Positions 9,901-19,609 of a stretch of DNA of 64,000 bases are shown here, piece by piece. Source of the DNA: Amyloporia xantha (lineage: Eukaryota > Basidiomycota > Agaricomycetes > Polyporales > Adustoporiaceae); NCBI GenBank assembly GCA_036971615.1, contig JAYKKR010000016.1, forward strand, positions 434,001 to 498,000, read 5' to 3'. The notes below the pieces were generated by a model. That model did no database searches and was not told the DNA's origin. It saw only the letters and a program-made list of their open reading frames with translations. Position 1 is the stretch's first letter. Each line of letters begins with the position of its first letter. The position numbers were made by a program, and so were the translations under genes.

Positions 9901-11567
9901 TAGGATAGTTGATGAGAGTAAAGCGGTAGGAAGTGTTATTGGGTGTGGTGTTGGTGAGCGCAACAGGCGGAGTTCCACCATGAGGATACAGTCCATTGAA
10001 ACAGACAGACATAACCTCTTGTGGATCCTCTGGATCATACAGATAGGGCATGGAGATGAACACACCAAAGGCAGGAAAGATGAAGACACCAAGATCAACA
10101 TTCTTGTCCAGTTGAGAGAAGACAGTCATGCAAGACATGGCAACCCAACTGTCATAGCTATCCACATGGATACCAGCAAAAGGGCCCAGTTCTGCCTTGA
10201 ACAAAGCACCTAGAAAAGAAATTGTCAGAAAAAGTGAAAAAAGTGCAATAAATAGAGGCAAAAATGCGAAGGGGAGGAGAGAAATTGGATGGAAAGATGA
10301 AGGGAGCACCCCCAGTGTGTGTGGGAATTTATTTGAAAAGAATAGAGTGCAAGAAGAATAAATAAAGAGCAGAAAGGGGAAATAAAATGGAAATAATAGG
10401 GAAAAAGCGAAATAAATAAAGGGAAATATGCGAAGGGGAGATCAGGAATTGGATGGAAATATAGAAGAAGCACCCCCAGTGGGTGTGGGAATTTATTTGA
10501 AAAGAATAGAGGGCAAGAAGAATAAATAAAGAGCAGAAAGAAGCAAACATATGCAATAGATATTAAAGAAATTCAGATAATCAACTACTTACCTAGCACC
10601 TGGGCCTGTTGCTTGGTTTTGATGGAAGCAATGTTCAACTGAACATTGGTGAAGGTGTAATTGCCCTCAAAGCTGATTGGAAACTTAGCAGTGAGCTCAG
10701 CTTGAGCTTTGAGCAAATTGACCAAGTCACAGTCTCCGCGCTCCAGAGCATTGATGGCGATGTGAGATCCAACCTGATAAATAAGTTAGTGTATGTACTA
10801 ATACTGGACATGAATACTTGCCTCCACGAGCTCCTTCTGCAACTTGCCATGCTCAGTCAAACTTTCCTTGTAAACTTTGGAAAGTCTTCCTGGAGCGATA
10901 AGCTTTCTCACGTGTTCATAAGACTGGGCCAAATTATAGGCACGAGTGTCACGTCCAACAGATTCAGAAGAGGAACTTCTCTCCCACCAGACCCCACCCT
11001 GATACTCATCCTCTGAACCGCACTGCTGCGCCTTTGTTCTGGTACACTCGTCCTCAGGACCAATGAGTTGAGAGCGGATAGCTAACAACTTGGCAACAAG
11101 GTCGGAGGGAAGAAGACTAAATAACATGTGAGATGGGAGAGAGAAAAAGAAAAGATATAAGTAACACACTGCTGAGGAACCATGTAGAGAAGGAGGATAT
11201 CTTCGGATCCATCCGAAGGGCTTCCAATCTTCCTTCCAATCAAGTGATCGTAAGGTTTCAGATGTAAGAAACCTTGGGCGTGTAAGCGCTCAGATCACAT
11301 GGAAAGACGTCATCACTCACCCATAGTCCTGAGCTCATTCGCATTTGCACTGTGCACTTCAAGACTACTTGCCTGACTTTGCATTCTCTCCATCCCTTCC
11401 TCGGTTGAATCTATCATCACCAGATAGGCCTTTCCTCTAGGATCATCAGGACCCAACAGATGACCAACAACCTCCCTAATCTCCACCATCAATGTAGGAC
11501 GCTCAGGGATGTCCAGGGGAACACCTGGCAGCTTTTGGAGCTGCTCAGGGCTTGGAGATCTGGACAT
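6934..11567 (-). CDS. TET/JBP-family 2-oxoglutarate/Fe(II) dioxygenase with long C-terminal extension
   Basis: The start is ATG at 11567 (MSRSPSPEQL). About 13 exons can be traced. The core is in the exons at 10593-10773, 9807-10209 and 9314-9744. It includes a strand FEGNYTFTNVQLNI, the iron-binding H-x-D in GPFAGIHVDSYDS (~aa 290-292), the distal histidine in FNGLYPHGGTPP (~aa 352), then YRFTLINYP with the arginine expected to bind 2-oxoglutarate (~aa 371). This order matches fungal TET/JBP proteins, which oxidise 5-methylcytosine or related bases. The rest is a poly-Glu stretch (after QKRQHE), a ~600-residue helical region of unknown function and a basic GKGKGKGRGK tail. One intron (10774-10821) uses a GC donor (GCAAGT). 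A frame change near 7,440 is not explained by splicing, so the copy may be damaged. Fungal members are often carried by KDZ transposons; no transposase is visible here. Confidence 0.7.
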
Positions 11568-11844
11568 GGCTAGGTAGATGGCAAAGAAAAAGTCAGTTTG
11601 GTCTCAATAAGCTAGGGAGAAAAGACCTGCTCACTGTCTGTGTTCGAAAACCAGGTCTGGATGTAGCAGGGTCTTCTACTGGGCTTAAAGGCTGTTCAAC
11701 AGGCTTAGGTGAGTTTATAACAACATATAAAGCATAATAGAATGTGAATACTCACATTTATGCTGTAAAATTGGATGGATGGCACGAGGGAGGCAAGCGA
11801 GGAGGAGCGCGCGCGCGGATGTGGCAAAAGGCAAGAGGAAAAAT
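11568..11844. other. Upstream region of the TET/JBP gene
   Basis: About 280 bp contain no supported gene. A GCGCGCGCG run lies near 11,808 and the shared hairpin module begins at its right end. Confidence 0.3.
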
Positions 11845-12120
11845 CTGCTAAGTCCGCGTAGGGCGATCCGCTGCAGTGCGTCGCCCTACGCGCCCTAGAC
11901 GCCCGCCGGAAAGTGCCGGAAAGCGTTTTTGCGCGACCTACAGAAGGGTCAAATGTTAATTATATCGCACCAAATTTTGCACGGGCATTCTAATCATGCA
12001 TTAGAATGCCCCTGAAAAATTTGGGGTGATTTGAGGCCATATTCCCAACGTTATTAATGGAATACGGACTTTCGCAAAACGAGCGCCCTTTAGGCGCCCG
12101 TCGAGCGCGCGCTGTTCTCG
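11845..12120 (-). repeat. Diverged copy of the module found inside the 22-bp-array elements
   Basis: Read left to right, this stretch parallels the reverse complement of 15,405-15,700. It shows a hairpin (CGTAGGGCGA...TCGCCCTACG), then CTAGACGCCC, TGCCGGAAA, TTAATTA, GATTTGAGGCCATA and CTTTAGGCGCCCG, in the same order and at similar spacing. Individual bases have drifted. It lies ~280 bp upstream of the TET/JBP start codon and links the island to the array elements. Confidence 0.65.
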
Positions 12121-12599
12121 CGCGGTTTCCTGGTGCTCAGTGTGCCTCCTCCTCCTCCTCTTCCATGTCCTCCTGCTCCTCGAGCTCCTCCTCCTCCTGC
12201 TGCTTCCACAACAACAAGGCTGTGAGCCTTCTACAAGACCACTGGAGTGTGCAGTAGAAGTAGCAGAAGGGTTACAGGCAGAGGCAAGGGATCAGGTAAG
12301 TATCTTCTCCTCCTTTTCTGACTGACTTTTTCTTTCAAGCACAGAGCCCTGCGTGCACTGCTGCACTGCTCCCCGCCAACGCCGCGCCACTCCCCGTCGA
12401 GAGCAAACACGCTGCGCCGCTCCTCAGCGCAAACACCCCGCCGCACTGCACACGCCGTGCCGTGCCGTTCCCCGCTGCTGCAGAAGACAAACGCCGCGCT
12501 GTCGAACGCGCCTCGACCGCGCTGCCCTGAACATGCCACGCCGCCCCGGTGCCCGCTGGTGCAACCCGCCGATCCTCACTACAAGCAAGATGAGTTTGG
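12121..12599. other. GC-rich, CTC-repeat-rich stretch without a supported gene
   Basis: It begins with imperfect CTC/TCC trinucleotide runs (12,146-12,210) and continues as CpG-rich sequence leading into the hairpin minisatellite. Open frames here look like by-products of base composition. Confidence 0.4.
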
Positions 12600-13320
12600 C
12601 CAGCGCTGCCCTACGCCCGCTGTCCAAGCAGACAGCGGGCGCGTTCCTCTTTGCTCACCACAGCCGGCGCTGCCAGCGCTGCCCCATGCCCGCTGTCCTC
12701 ATGGACAGCGGGCGCACTTGCGCTCCACCCCGCCCCTCGAGTTCATTGCCCACGGCAACGAATTCAGGGGGCTTCGCTACCAGCGCCGCTCGACGCCCGC
12801 TGTCCAAGCGGACAGCGGGCGCACTTGCGTTCCACCCCGCCCCCCGAACGCGTTGCCAAGAGCAACGCGTTTGGGGAGCTCTCTTAGCTCCCCGCGGGAG
12901 GTGCTGCCAGCGCCACCCCATGCCCGCTGTCCTCTTGGACAGCGGGCGCGCTTGCGCTCCACCCCGCCCCTCGAGCTCGTTGCCCACGGCAACGAATTTG
13001 GGGGGCTTTCGTGGCCCTCTGCGGATGCTACTACGAGCGCCGCTTGACGCCCGCTGTCCAAGCGGACAGCTGGTGCGCTTGCTTTCCACCCCGCCCCTCG
13101 AGCTTGTTGCCCACGGCAACGAATTCGGGGGAGTTTCATGGCCCTCTGCGGACGCTGCTACTGGCGCCGCTCCACGCCCGCTGTCCTCTTGGCCAGTGGG
13201 TGCACTTGCTTGTATCCCCGCCCTCTCGAACGTGTTGCCAAGAGCAATGTGTTTGGGGAGTACTCTTCACTTCCTACGGGTGGTGCTGCCAGCGCCACGG
13301 GATGCCGCAGGCACCCAACC
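12600..13320. repeat. 127-bp GC-rich minisatellite of paired hairpins
   Basis: Five to six tandem units start near 12,600, 12,676, 12,782, 12,909, 13,036 and 13,165; complete units are about 127 bp. Each carries one inverted repeat of the form GCCCGCTGTCC...GGACAGCGGGC and a second around TTGCCCACGGCAA or GTTGCCAAGAGCAAC. The hairpin loop differs between units while the stems are mostly kept. Only the last unit shows stem decay (GGCCAGTGGG). The block lies between the module at 11,845 and the first array element. Confidence 0.85.
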
Positions 13321-13424
13321 TCTGCCCTCCACAGGTATAGCTGACTTGTTCTATTACATCCTTCCCCCTCTTCCCAGAATGTGTTGCCATTTACAACGTA
13401 TATACTATTATCATAGTCCATTAA

Positions 13425-16414
13425 CTTGGTGGGAGCGGGCCAATAAATGGCAGGACGATTCCTGAGGATTTTGAAGTGCTGTCTTCCATTATTGCCCCAC
13501 AAGGTTCAATAATATAAGATTTTCATTACAATTGGACCACTTGCCTCTGATTACTCTTCAGATATTGACTTTACAAACTTATAGAGACAATCTGATGGCT
13601 GTGAAAACTAATCCCAATAAGTGTAGCAATCTACTATATTAACATTGCAAGCACATGGCAACAGTCATAGAAACAGACTGCAAAGATATTACAAAAATTG
13701 AAACTGGATCTTGATACAGGTGTATGTCAGTGAATATTGACAATCTCAATACACATGTTACAACATTTCCTAATAAAATAAGTGAGTTATGTCTGATGGA
13801 GTGTAAAAGTGATTTTGACCTTAACTCATTAGAAACTCTTGTAGTGTCATTACAACATTTACTTACAAAGTGAACATTCTCTATCAAATGAGCCTACTAT
13901 CTATTTTTCACATTTTGTAATGATATTACAAACTCACTCTAATGAGAGTACAAAGTCATCCTAATGATTATATCAGCTTCCTCTTGACCATACAAACTTG
14001 CTTTTGAGATCATACATATTCACTCTAACTGCAATGCAAACCTGCTCTGGCTATAACAATGCTATTTATTAATCAAATCTTACAACAGCCATATCTCAGT
14101 AAGTATTGAGAATTCCAATACAAACATTACAACTTTTCCTAATGAAGTAAGTAGGTTCTATCTGATGGAATATAAAAGTGATTTTCCACACTAACCACAT
14201 ACAAACCTTTCTAATGTCATTACAACATTTACTTATCAAGTCAATCTTGCCTTTCAAATGGGGCCATTATGTATTTCACCCACTTTGTAATGACATTACA
14301 AATTTGCTCTAATTACCATTTGAAAGTCATATCAGACACCTTTGCATTCAAAGTCAGTGTAATGACCATACATATTTGCTCTAATGGCACTACAAACTCA
14401 CTGGAATCACCACACAAACTCATCCTACTAATCATACAAACTTATCCTAATTATCATTCAAATGTATTGTACTGACCCTACAAAGTCACCATAAGTATCA
14501 TACAAACCTACACTAATCACCATTGAATCTGACTCTAATGATCATATAAAGTTACTCTAGTTCACCCTAATCACCATAGAATCATATTGTATTGACTATA
14601 CAAGTCACTCTAATGATCATATAAACTCAATGTAATCACCATACAAACTTATTCTAATGACCATATAAACTCACTATAATTACCATACAAACTTACTCTA
14701 GTCCACATACAAACTTACTCTAATCCCCATACAAAGTGATTGTAATGACCATACAAACTTACTCTAGTATCACTACAAACTCACCCTAATCACCATAGAA
14801 TCATATTGTATTGACTATACAAGTCACTCTAATGATCATATAAACTCAATGTAATCACCATACAAACTTACTCTAATACCCATATAAACTCACTCTAATG
14901 TGCATACAAAGTGATTGTAATCACCATACAAACTTACTCTAATAACCATACAAACTCACTCTAATGGCCTTACAAAGTCATTGTAATGATCATACAAACT
15001 TAATCTAATCTGCATACAACACCACTCAAATCACCATACAAACTTGCTCTAATCACTATACAAACTCACTCTAATCCACATACAAAGTTGCTCTAATGAC
15101 CCTACAAACTAAGTCTAATTATCATACAAAGTCACTCCAATGACCATAGAAATGTATTGTACTGACACTACAAACTTGCTCTAATCACCATACAAATTCA
15201 CTCTAACAATCATACAAACTCACTACAATTATCATACAAACCTAGTTCAATCAGCATACAATGTTGCACCAATCACCATTCAAGTCATTCTAGGGGTCAT
15301 ACAAACCTGCTCTAAATACAGCATAAAGCTCTCTAAGGTCCTTACAAACATGCTCTAATGATATCCATATAGCAGGCTTACAATGAATCTATAAAGAACA
15401 GCTAAAGCCGTGGTTACAGGCTTGCGCTTGAAGCGCATTTTCGGGCGCCTAAAAAGTGGCTGACACTCGGAAAGGCAATGATCATTGAATAGCAGATTTG
15501 TTATGGCCTCAAATCCTTAGATCTTTGAATGGGAGATGGATACACCATAGTCCAAGGTGTGTACCAATTTTCAGCCATTTTAATTAAGAATTGAAGCCAC
15601 AGCAAAGTGCGCTTTTTTCCATTTCCGGCAATTCCCGTGGGCGTCTACGGCGCATAGGGCGATCCACTGGAACGGATCGCCCTATGCGCACTTAGAATTT
15701 TCGCACTTTGGGGTCATGTGACCACTTTTTCTGCTCTTTGGAGGCTCATTCTGGGCGCATTCTGGGCTCATAAAAGGTGCAAAAATCACCTAAAATAAGG
15801 GAATGTCTCTCTCCTTCATTTGGAATCCCTATCTGACATTTTTCACATCTCACATACAGCCATATTTCCGCATTTGGGCAAGTGTATATGGGGTCTATAT
15901 GCTATAGATAAATAGTAACAAATCTCAAAAAATAGGAGACAGCCTTTCGACAGCCATGGCTACCCCCTGATGTAAGCATTTCCTTATATGGAAATATTTG
16001 AATGTGGTCAATCCAACAGTATACACACTTCAAAGGCCAGTAGGCCGCTGATCTGTCACATGTCCAAGGATAAGCACACGTGATTAGGCACATGATCTAA
16101 TCATGTGACATACCATACAAGGACATAGATAAGATATGGGCTGGATCTTATCTCATCAGTGTTGGGGGTTGTTTGTACAAGTCGCATCGTGCTGGCAGGT
16201 TTGTATTGAGCTTTGTAATGGGTAACAAACTTTTGTATTGAGACTACAAGGGACCTTACAACAGCGGTAACAAAAGCCTGACCCTAACCCCAGGATCTTG
16301 GGCGCTTACAATACAAATTTTGTATTGAATTGGGTTCCCACGCTTAGGGCGCAAAAGTTGGTGTCGCGACTTTTGCTCACCAGAGAAACGCTTCCTTCGT
16401 ACCTCAGGAATCGT
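13425..16414 (+). mobile_element. 22-bp-array element, copy 1 (noncoding, ~3 kb)
   Basis: The copy starts CTTGGTGGGAGCGGGCC and ends CCTCAGGAATCGT. The inverted match ACGATTCCTGAGG lies 30 bp inside the left end. The body (about 13,880-15,360) is a degenerate tandem array with unit near ACTCTAATCACCATACAAACTT. Then come a GGGCGCCTAAA region, a perfect hairpin CATAGGGCGATCC...GGATCGCCCTATG (about 15,646-15,690) and a right part with AGATAAGAT...ATCTTATCT and GCAAAAGT...ACTTTTGC hairpins. No coding region is supported. The same order recurs at 20,426-23,649, which defines it as a repeated element. It would be non-autonomous, and its class is not clear. Confidence 0.65.
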
Positions 16415-16852
16415 AATTAAGGTATTTTCACTCCGGTACCGCGATTGGGGCCAGTCGGAGTACCTTTGTCATAGCTTCCTTATCTGGATATCGGAAGAGA
16501 GGTTCGGTTCGGAGCTCTCCGTATAGACTTCCTTCTCAACAGTCATGAGCACCACCATCTACCGCTCTCTACGCCTCGATACCAGGATGAAGCAACACAA
16601 AAGTGAGCTTACATTAAATTTATATCGATTCAGCAGCTTGCAATTTTGCATACGTCGGAGAACTTGGATCTTTTGCGACTAGTGATTAGATAATAGGTGC
16701 CGATACCCAATCTCAACACCTGTGGCGATGTCTATATTGATAAGAACAAGAAAATTCAGAGGCATGCGCTCTCTCCATATCGCGATATGATCAAGATATA
16801 AAATAGCCTTCACCGCTTCATTCTCCACATCCACTCTCTTCCTTCATCCATC
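16415..16852 (+). promoter_or_regulatory. Promoter region of the RPA3-like gene
   Basis: About 440 bp of non-repeat DNA separate the array element end from the RPA3 start codon. A TATA-like GATATAAAATAGCC lies at about 16,795-16,808, roughly 50 bp before the ATG, and CT-rich sequence follows it. Confidence 0.45.
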
Positions 16853-18615
16853 ATGAGCACTCTTTCTCCCTATCCCACGTATGACTGTACCCATGGTCGG
16901 CTCAATGGCCGGATTCTTCAGGACAAGTTTGGTCAGTTTGACGGATACGTGACAAGGTTGTGGTGCCAGATCTTGGCTGTACGTCCAGGGGTGTCAGATT
17001 TTTAAGGTTATCTTTCTCATTAATTAACACAATATTTGGGTAGTGAAGTCCATCACTTAGCACATCAAGTTAATGATAGGATTATCATGAGATTGCTATG
17101 ATAGTTATCATTACAGTTAACCTGTCAATAACTATATGTTTAACTACATGATCATCAAGTGTTAAACTGAGACATAATTCAGGAAAATAAATGAATTACA
17201 CCAGCTGGGATTGAACCCAGGCATTACCATAAATGGCAACTTCACACTCAACTCAACCACTACACCATAAGGGCTTGTATATAGTCTTAATATTTAGTCA
17301 ATATATCCTATGGTCTTACCAAGGGTGGCAATATATCTGGACTTCAACAAATTTCGACTTTTTGACATTTTCAGCACTGCATCAGATTAAGCCAGACTAG
17401 GCTGGATCAACTTTAGGTTATCTCTGGGTTAACTGAGCACAGATCAGTTAAACTTTTCCAAAAAGTCCATAATGCCATATGTCGCATAAATGAAAGTTGT
17501 AGAGCATTATTTGAACATTTCAGATTCTCTCTTTCAGACATCTAACATGCTTGGTTAAGCCAGAAAATGCAAAATAGTGATTCAAACGCGACAATACAGA
17601 AAACTGACCCCCTTCAAAAGGATGTTAAAGCATGTTCTATAGCGCTTCTATACTTGAAATAACATGCAGCTTGATATAGACTTTCATTTATGCGACATAT
17701 GGCATTATGGACTTTTTGGAAAAGTTTAACTGATCTGTGCTCAGTTAACCCAGAGATAACCTAAAGTTGATCCAGCCTAGTCTGGCTTAATCTGATGCAG
17801 TGCTGAAAATGTCAAAAAGTCGAAATTTGTTGAAGTCCAGATATATTGCCACCCTTGGTAAGACCATAGGATATATTGACTAAATATTAAGACTATATAC
17901 AAGCCCTTATGGTGTAGTGGTTGAGTTGAGTGTGAAGTTGCCATTTATGGTAATGCCTGGGTTCAATCCCAGCTGGTGTAATTCATTTATTTTCCTGAAT
18001 TATGTCTCAGTTTAACACTTGATGATCATGTAGTTAAACATATAGTTATTGACAGGTTAACTGTAATGATAACTATCATAGTAATCTCATGATAATCCTA
18101 TCATTAACTTGATGTGCTAAGTGATGGACTTCACTACCCAAATATTGTGTTAATTAATGAGAAAGATAACCTTTATTATTTGAGAAAGATGGTACGTCAT
18201 GATCATATGATTGAAATCCACAAAATGACTCACCCGTACCCAGGTCTATCCCACTGAGCATTATCTTGAGGTCAAGTCCTCCGATGAAGTGCAGATCAAA
18301 GTGGTCCTTGTGAACTTGGACACTGCCAAGCTCGACAAGGTATATTGTAACATCTGCATGTTCTATGTCAATGCTCACATACAACAGTTCAACAAGTTCA
18401 AGGTAAACACTTTTGTTGAGGTCATTGGCAAAGTCAGGACTCCCACCGAGCTCCATGCGGATTGTGCCCAGATCATCCAGTTTGGCGATGACTTTGGTGA
18501 GCTTGACTTGGACTCCATTGGTCTGCTGCTAACAATAAACACAGACATGAAGCTTGCCAATAACGTTATCGAGCTTTGGCATGATCCTCGCTTTGCTAAG
18601 ATGGTCCAACAGTGA
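16853..18615 (+). CDS. RPA3: Replication protein A 14-kDa-like subunit (RPA3), four exons
   Basis: The exons 16853-16978, 18244-18339, 18388-18496 and 18545-18615 join in frame to 133 residues. The introns start GTACGT, GTATAT and GTGAGC and end CAG. The protein has the small OB-fold layout of RPA3: FGQFDGYVTRLWCQIL, then a strand-rich middle, NTFVEVIGKV, IIQFGDDFD and NNVIELWHDPRF. RPA3 is the smallest subunit of the heterotrimer that coats single-stranded DNA in replication and repair. Intron 1 is 1,265 nt because it holds a large palindromic insertion; introns 2 and 3 are 48 nt. The gene is flanked on both sides by array-element ends. Whether it is the only host copy or a captured one cannot be told here. 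Confidence 0.75.
17005..18172. mobile_element. 1.17-kb near-perfect palindromic element in RPA3 intron 1
   Basis: The arms 17005-17496 and 17681-18172 are reverse complements in exact register (coordinates sum to 35,177). I saw a single mismatch (GATTGCTATG against GATTACTATG). A 184-nt spacer separates them. The ends are AGGTTATC...GATAACCT, flanked on both sides by TTA, which fits a 3-bp target duplication of the PIF/Harbinger type. There is no coding capacity. Each arm holds RNA polymerase III promoter-like boxes. Confidence 0.8.
17903..17980 (+). other. tRNA-like segment with Pol III A and B boxes (also inverted in the left arm)
   Basis: The segment contains TGGTGTAGTGG (A-box-like, 17910-17920) and GGTTCAATCCC (B-box consensus, 17960-17970), with the latter in a T-arm-like hairpin. 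The acceptor ends (GCCCTTA and TGGTGTA) do not pair, so it is not a functional tRNA; a tRNA-derived promoter is more likely. An identical inverted copy lies at about 17,197-17,274. Confidence 0.5.
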
Positions 18616-18727
18616 TAGTACAACGTAGTCGAGTCAATACGAGAGGTGATGTTCAGCGATGCACTGAGATTGGTACACAGATAAGACACAACGGCAGCAA
18701 CATAATCTAACAACTGCACGTGACTAA

Positions 18728-18842
18728 TCTATATAGGGTAACTGATAAGATATGGGGTGCACGTGATTAGCCTATATAGGGTAACTGATAAGATATGGGG
18801 TGCACGTGATTAGCCTATATAGGGTAACTGATAAGATATAGG
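18728..18842. repeat. 43-bp tandem repeat, about 2.7 copies
   Basis: The unit CTATATAGGGTAACTG...GTGATTAGC starts at 18,728, 18,771 and 18,814 and runs into the array-element terminal fragment. It carries the CACGTG-like GCACGTGATT motif. Confidence 0.8.
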
Positions 18843-19114
18843 CTCGATCTTATCTCATCAGTGTTGGGGGTTGTTTGTACAAGTCGCGTCGTGCTGGCAG
18901 TTTTGTATTGAACTTTGTAATGGGTAACAAACTTTTGTATTGAGACTACAAGGGACCTTACAACAGCGGTAACAAAAGCCTGACCCTAACCTCAGGATCT
19001 TGGGCGCTTACAATACAAATTTTGTATGGAATTGGGTTCCCACGCTTAGGGCGCAAAAGTTGGTGTCGCAACTTTTGCTCACCAGAGAAACGCTTCCTTC
19101 ATACCTCAGGAATC
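18835..19114 (+). mobile_element. Terminal fragment of a 22-bp-array element
   Basis: About 280 bp match the right end of copy 1 (16,140-16,414) almost base for base, from the GATCTTATCTCATC hairpin region to CCTCAGGAATCGT. The rest of the element is missing. Its end abuts a truncated gene. Confidence 0.8.
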
Positions 19115-19609
19115 GTAACCTCGATGGGCTTTGTCACGATACACTGGGTCCAACTTATAAAGCTTGGGGCCTTTGAATTCATGCTGGATGATCGTGAGGA
19201 TGACGGCACTCTCGATCTTGGGGAATTGGCTCGATAAAGGAGGAATTAACGTACCTGCAGCTGGATTATTAGTCAACGGACCAGCAAAGCCATAAGGCAT
19301 ACCATTGCCAGGCGTCTGCCACGGAGCCCCAGGCATCAGCGGATACCAGCCCTGTGGAGGCAGAGCCATGGCAAGCGGAGGGGCTGCTGCCTTTCCACCA
19401 CCTCCTGGTGCGGAGATCATGGCCGGATCGGGAGTCTGTAGGTGGGTTTTCAAAAAGGGGGCGAGTGCGGCAGCAAAGAGACTCATGTCAAGGGATGATT
19501 GCGGAGGCGGGTTGCCTGCCGGAGTGGCTGGAGCGGCGGGCTGCTGTTGCTGCTGCTGCTGTCCGCTGGGACCTGTGCCAGGCGTATCGATATTCTCACC
19601 GGAAGGCAT
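19115..19609 (-). pseudogene. Truncated gene for a Pro/Gln-rich unknown fungal protein
   Basis: The frame starts at ATG 19609 (MPSGENIDTPG) with a poly-Gln run, a Pro/Ala/Gly-rich segment and the block KIESAVILTIIQHEFKGPKL followed by YKLDPVYRDKAHR. It then hits the end of the array-element fragment at about 19,115. The final block resembles, from memory, a widespread multi-copy basidiomycete protein of unknown function; this was not checked. The 3' part is lost or displaced. Confidence 0.5.

Noticed and set aside
6934..11567. KDZ transposase in the TET/JBP island
   Set aside because: I looked for the expected KDZ motifs around the dioxygenase and in its long C-terminal region and could not find any. 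The association remains hypothetical.
12353..13465. A 370-codon open frame on the plus strand
   Set aside because: It runs through the hairpin minisatellite; the frame is open because of GC-rich repeats, the peptide has no domain, and overlapping frames on both strands are equally long.
13880..15360. CRISPR-like array of ~22-bp repeats
   Set aside because: The repeats are contiguous and degenerate with no spacers, in a eukaryotic genome, and there are no cas genes. It is a minisatellite-like array.
16279..16292. CCCTAACCCC resembling telomeric repeat
   Set aside because: A single occurrence that recurs in each array-element right end; not a tandem telomere tract.
13455..16414. Simple 13-bp-terminal-inverted-repeat transposon borders at ACGATTCCTGAGG
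   Set aside because: In all copies the homology continues 30 bp further left to CTTGGTGGGAGCGGG, and no target duplication flanks the 13-bp motif, so it is not a simple terminal repeat.
17903..17980. A functional tRNA gene
   Set aside because: A and B boxes are present but the acceptor stem does not pair and no standard anticodon arm can be drawn.
17005..18172. Palindrome dismissed as an assembly artefact
   Set aside because: A false join would not give TTA on both sides, a 184-nt unique spacer and an intact gene continuing on both sides in frame. It was kept as real, pending long-read proof.
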